A DNA stretch of 64,000 nucleotides from an uncultured Oscillospiraceae bacterium (GTDB taxonomy: Bacteria; Bacillota; Clostridia; Oscillospirales; Oscillospiraceae): NCBI GenBank assembly GCA_947632175.1, contig CANROC010000004.1, positions 62,001-126,000 of the forward strand, read 5' to 3'. Within the stretch, counting starts at the first letter, position 1; each line of letters begins with the position of its first letter. The translations under genes were made by a program, and so were the position numbers. Positions 61,165 through 64,000 of this stretch are shown here, piece by piece. The notes under the pieces were generated by a model. The model was not told the DNA's origin, searched no databases, and saw only the letters and a program-made list of their open reading frames with translations.

Positions 61165-62667
61165 ATGAGGAGAAAATTAAGAGTCCTGTTCGCCGCCTTT
61201 GAGGCCGTGCCGTTCATGAAGACCGGCGGGCTCGGGGACGTGGGCGGCTCCCTGCCCCAGGCGCTGAAGGCCGCCGGGTGCGAGTGCCGGGTCATCATGC
61301 CCAAGTTCATGACCATCCCGGAGGAGTACAAGACGAAGATGACCCACGTCACGGACTTTTACGTCAGCCTCGGCTGGCGCAACGTCTACTGCGGCATCGA
61401 GAAGCTCACCTACAAGGGCGTGGTCTACTACTTTGTGGACAACGAATACTACTTCAACCGGGAGCGGGCCTACGGCTACTTTGACGACGGCGAGCGCGTC
61501 GCCTACTTCTCCAAGGCCATTGTGGAGGCCCTGCAATATCTGCCGGATTTCAAGTGCGACGTCCTGCACTGCAACGACTGGCACACCGCCCTGGCCCCCG
61601 TCTTCCTGCGGGAGTTCTACCAGGGCCTGCCCCTCTATGAGAACGTGAAGACGGTCTTCTCCGTCCACAACCTGAAGTTCCAGGGCCAGATGAGCGACTA
61701 TGTCTTGGGGGACATTCTCGGCCTCTGGGGCATCCCCGCCGCCGCCAGCCAGCTTCGGCAGGACGAGGGGAGCATCAACTTCATGAAGGGCGCGCTCCTC
61801 TATTCCGACATCCTCAGCACCGTCTCCAAGACCTACGCCGAGGAGATCCGCACGCCTTTCTTCGGCGAGCGGATGGACGGCATCTTCCGGGACCGCCAGA
61901 GCATCCTCTACGGCGTCATGAACGGCATCGACACCGAAACCTGGGACCCCGCCACGGACAAGCTCATCCTCGCCAACTTCAGCGCGGAGGACATGTCCGG
62001 CAAGGCCAAGTGCAAGGCCGCGCTCCAGGAGGAGCTGGGGCTGGAGGTGGACCCGGAGCGGCCCCTCATCGTCATGATCGGGCGGCTCACGGAGCAGAAG
62101 GGCATGGACTTAGTGCAGCGGGTCATCGGCGAGATGCTGGACCGTTCCGTGCAGATCGCGGTGCTGGGCACCGGCGACAAGCAGTATGAGGACATGCTCA
62201 GCTACTACGCCTGGGAGCGCAGCGGCAGCTGCTCGGCCAACCTCCGGTTCGACGAGGCGCTGAGCCACCGGATGTACGCCGGGGCGGACATTTTGCTGAT
62301 GCCCAGCCTCTTTGAGCCCTGCGGGCTTTCCCAGATGATCGCCATGCGCTACGGGACCCTCCCCGTGGTGCGGGAGACGGGGGGCCTCAAGGACTCCGTG
62401 ACGCCTTACAACCAGTACACTCAGGAGGGCACGGGCTTCAGCTTCGCCAACTACAACGCCCACGAGATGCTCTTCACCACCATGAACGCCTGCGAGCTCT
62501 TCTGGACCGACAAGGAGACCTGGAAGAAGCTCCAGCACAACGCCATGTCCGCCGACTTCAGCTGGGACCGCGCCGCCAAGGAATATATGGCCATGTACCA
62601 GCTCACCCACCCGGAGATCGAGCCCTGGGGCAAGAAAAAACCGGAGGAAGCCGAGGAAGAAGTATAA
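61165..62667 (+). CDS. glgA: Glycogen synthase (GT5)
   Basis: A 500-residue ADP-glucose glucosyltransferase. Seen: FEAVPFMKTGGLGDVGGSLPQAL (donor-binding KTGGL), HCNDWHTALAPVFL, and the C-terminal EX7E region MPSLFEPCGLSQMIAMRYGTLPVVRETGGLKDSV. Start at 61165 behind AAGGAGG gives the family N-terminus (RKLRVLFAAFEAVPF); 12 in-frame upstream residues are rejected. Final synthesis gene of the cluster, followed by repeat copy 4 in reverse. Confidence 0.97.
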   Translation: MRRKLRVLFAAFEAVPFMKTGGLGDVGGSLPQALKAAGCECRVIMPKFMTIPEEYKTKMTHVTDFYVSLGWRNVYCGIEKLTYKGVVYYFVDNEYYFNRERAYGYFDDGERVAYFSKAIVEALQYLPDFKCDVLHCNDWHTALAPVFLREFYQGLPLYENVKTVFSVHNLKFQGQMSDYVLGDILGLWGIPAAASQLRQDEGSINFMKGALLYSDILSTVSKTYAEEIRTPFFGERMDGIFRDRQSILYGVMNGIDTETWDPATDKLILANFSAEDMSGKAKCKAALQEELGLEVDPERPLIVMIGRLTEQKGMDLVQRVIGEMLDRSVQIAVLGTGDKQYEDMLSYYAWERSGSCSANLRFDEALSHRMYAGADILLMPSLFEPCGLSQMIAMRYGTLPVVRETGGLKDSVTPYNQYTQEGTGFSFANYNAHEMLFTTMNACELFWTDKETWKKLQHNAMSADFSWDRAAKEYMAMYQLTHPEIEPWGKKKPEEAEEEV

Positions 62668-62700
62668 AAACCGCGCTATCAGGGGGGCGGAGGCCCCCAC

Positions 62701-62903
62701 AGCTTGTAAAAAAACTCCAATCGAGCATTTTTTCCGGCGGCATGTACGTCGGGAAAAATACCTTTTGTCGCCCAAGTGTGCCGCTTGCGGCGCGCGCAGG
62801 GCGACGGCAGGGAAATTTCGCATGAATTCCGCAGAATTCACGCGAAATTTCCCGCACGTTCCCCTTTGGCGGAAAAGGCCGCAGGCCTTTTTCGCCAAGT
62901 CAG
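62701..62903 (-). repeat. Structured intergenic repeat, copy 4 (reverse orientation)
   Basis: Reads on the minus strand, opposite to the flanking glgA and GH13 genes. In element direction P1 is TGGCGAAAAAGGCC/GGCCTTTTCCGCCA (plus-strand 62867-62880/62884-62897); both arms changed together from TGTCG/CGACA to TGGCG/CGCCA. P2 arms at 62810-62829/62834-62853 pair at 19 of 20. P3 is GTCGCCC/GGGCGAC (62767-62773/62799-62805) around a GCCGC/GCGGC stem. Constant blocks are intact. It is flanked by GC hairpins at 62683-62698 and about 62905-62925. Confidence 0.82.
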
Positions 62904-62966
62904 AGGGCGGGGACCCCGCCCCCTGACCCATTTTACCGATTCATTCATCAAAGGAAACCCGATTTT

Positions 62967-64000
62967 ATGAGAGCTTATCACAACTCCCGCGAGCTGAAAT
63001 TCCGCGACCCCTTTGGCGCTGTCGAGGTCGGCGGCGCTGTTTGTGTTTCCATCGACACCTGGGACGGCGAGGCCGATGCCTGCGACCTCATCCTCCACGT
63101 GGACCAAAAGGAGGACCGGGTCCTCCCCATGGCAAAAAATTGGGGCCGGTACACCGTGACCTTCACGGCCGAGACCCCGGACATTTACTGGTATCAATTT
63201 CTTTTCCACTTCCCGGACGGGAACATCTGCCGCTACGGGCCGAAGCCCGGCCGCGTGGGCGGCGAGGGGGACATCTACGGCTGGGACGCCCAGTGTCCCT
63301 TCTACCAGGTGACGGCCTACGTCCCCCGGAAGACCCCGGCGTGGTACCGGGACGCCATCGTCTATCAAATCTTCCCCGACCGCTTCTACCGGGGCGCGGG
63401 CTGGCGGGAAAACGCCGAGAGGGTCCTCTCCAGGCCCCGTAACGGCACCCCCAAGGCCCTTGTGGAGAAGTGGGACACGCCGGTGGGCTACAAGCGCCTG
63501 CCCAACGGGCGCATCAAGGTCTGGGAGTTCTACGGCGGCACTCTCTCCGGCATCCGGGAGAAGCTGGACTACCTCCGAAACCTGGGCGTCACCGCCCTCT
63601 ACCTCAACCCCATCTTCGAGGCCGCCAGCAACCACCGGTACGACACCGGCGACTACGAGCGCATCGACGGGATGCTGGGGGACGAGGAGGACTTCCGTAC
63701 CCTCTGCCGGGAGGCGGAGGAGCATGGCATCTCCCTCATTCTCGACGGCGTCTTCAACCACACCGGGTGCGACAGCCGCTACTTCAACAAATTTGAAAAC
63801 TACCCCGGCCCCGGCGCCTGCCAGGGCGAGGGGTCCCCATATTCCCACTGGTTCCGGTTCTACGATTTCCCCAGGACCTACGAGTGCTGGTGGGGCATCG
63901 ACGACCTGCCGGACGTGGAGGAGCACGACCCCGGCTACAAAAACTACATCTACGGCGGGGAGAACTCCATCGTCCGCCGGTGGCTGCGCGCCGGCGCCAA
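62967..64000 (+). CDS. GH13 alpha-glucan hydrolase (neopullulanase/cyclomaltodextrinase-like), 3' end outside window
   Basis: The first 344 codons of a gene cut by the window edge. Starts MRAYHNSRELKFRDPFGAVEVGG, with an N-terminal E-set/CBM34-like beta domain (about 1-115), then the barrel: AIVYQIFPDRFYRG (first strand, typical of the neopullulanase group), GTLSGIREKLDYLRNLGVTALYLNPIFEAASNHRYDTGDYERIDGMLGD, and GISLILDGVFNHTGCDSRYFN, which is conserved region I. Catalytic residues lie beyond the end. It fits breakdown of glycogen or imported dextrins beside the glg genes. AAAGGAAA lies upstream of the ATG. Confidence 0.9.
   Translation, partial: MRAYHNSRELKFRDPFGAVEVGGAVCVSIDTWDGEADACDLILHVDQKEDRVLPMAKNWGRYTVTFTAETPDIYWYQFLFHFPDGNICRYGPKPGRVGGEGDIYGWDAQCPFYQVTAYVPRKTPAWYRDAIVYQIFPDRFYRGAGWRENAERVLSRPRNGTPKALVEKWDTPVGYKRLPNGRIKVWEFYGGTLSGIREKLDYLRNLGVTALYLNPIFEAASNHRYDTGDYERIDGMLGDEEDFRTLCREAEEHGISLILDGVFNHTGCDSRYFNKFENYPGPGACQGEGSPYSHWFRFYDFPRTYECWWGIDDLPDVEEHDPGYKNYIYGGENSIVRRWLRAGA

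Noticed and set aside
62901-62966. Strong promoter for the GH13 gene in the gap after copy 4
   Set aside because: No -35/-10 pair of acceptable quality was found; expression may come from the glg transcript or from within the repeat.

Overview
The window is high-GC, gene-dense DNA from a Gram-positive anaerobe, most likely a spore-forming member of the Clostridia close to the Oscillospiraceae (Oscillibacter/Flavonifractor-like). This is inferred from gene content: the sporulation genes yabP and yabQ beside divIC and a yabR-type S1 gene, a single-chain FGAM synthase, the stand-alone AICAR transformylase type, IreB, an XpaC/TelA pair, an SLH-domain protein with CsaB, and a glgB-P-C-D-A glycogen cluster. 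Promoters are mostly canonical sigma-A sites with 17-bp spacers. No rRNA, tRNA, CRISPR or prophage was seen.

Layout. 1-6.2 kb: end of a purine operon (AICAR transformylase, purD, purL). 6.2-10.3 kb: DUF975 membrane protein; convergent sporulation/division operon yabP-yabQ-divIC-S1 protein; G5/M23 peptidase. 10.4-13.2 kb: a divergent MurT/GatD-like pair, a YegP-like protein and a tiny protein. 13.3-15 kb: ECF sigma factor with its anti-sigma protein. 15-15.6 kb: palindromic repeats. 15.6-20.6 kb: isocitrate dehydrogenase and aconitase, divergent from citrate synthase; together they are the oxidative branch to 2-oxoglutarate. 21-31.3 kb: M16 peptidase and a cell-wall polysaccharide cluster (glycosyltransferase-CsaB fusion, two DUF4330 proteins, GT4, O-antigen-ligase-like polymerase, MurJ-type flippase). 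31.5-35 kb: a very large SLH protein that probably binds the pyruvylated polymer. 35-40 kb: obg, xpaC-telA, a hypothetical gene and a TPM-domain protein, then more palindromic repeats. 40.6-42 kb: NlpC/P60 SH3 hydrolase. 42-44.6 kb: metal-efflux operon (SmtB/ArsR regulator, separate HMA protein, P-type ATPase). 44.7-49.9 kb: ireB, a proline-rich protein, a MITE-like element, a membrane-anchored protein, mazF, alr, a lipoprotein and nnrD. 50-53.9 kb: glpK, a toxin-antitoxin pair and a DUF4353 lipoprotein. 54.2-64 kb: glycogen metabolism (glgB, glgP, glgC, glgD, glgA) and a GH13 alpha-glucosidase/neopullulanase-like gene cut by the window edge.

The most interesting non-coding signal is a family of four ~200-bp structured repeats (about 7.1, 20.8, 58.6 and 62.8 kb). 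Several long hairpins are kept in all copies while the paired bases change together, as expected for a folded RNA or a palindromic mobile element. Two copies are bracketed by duplicated, copy-specific terminator hairpins, which suggests insertion at transcription terminators. The most interesting protein-level oddity is the MurT/GatD-like pair, which has lost every recognisable catalytic motif of the glutaminase subunit.
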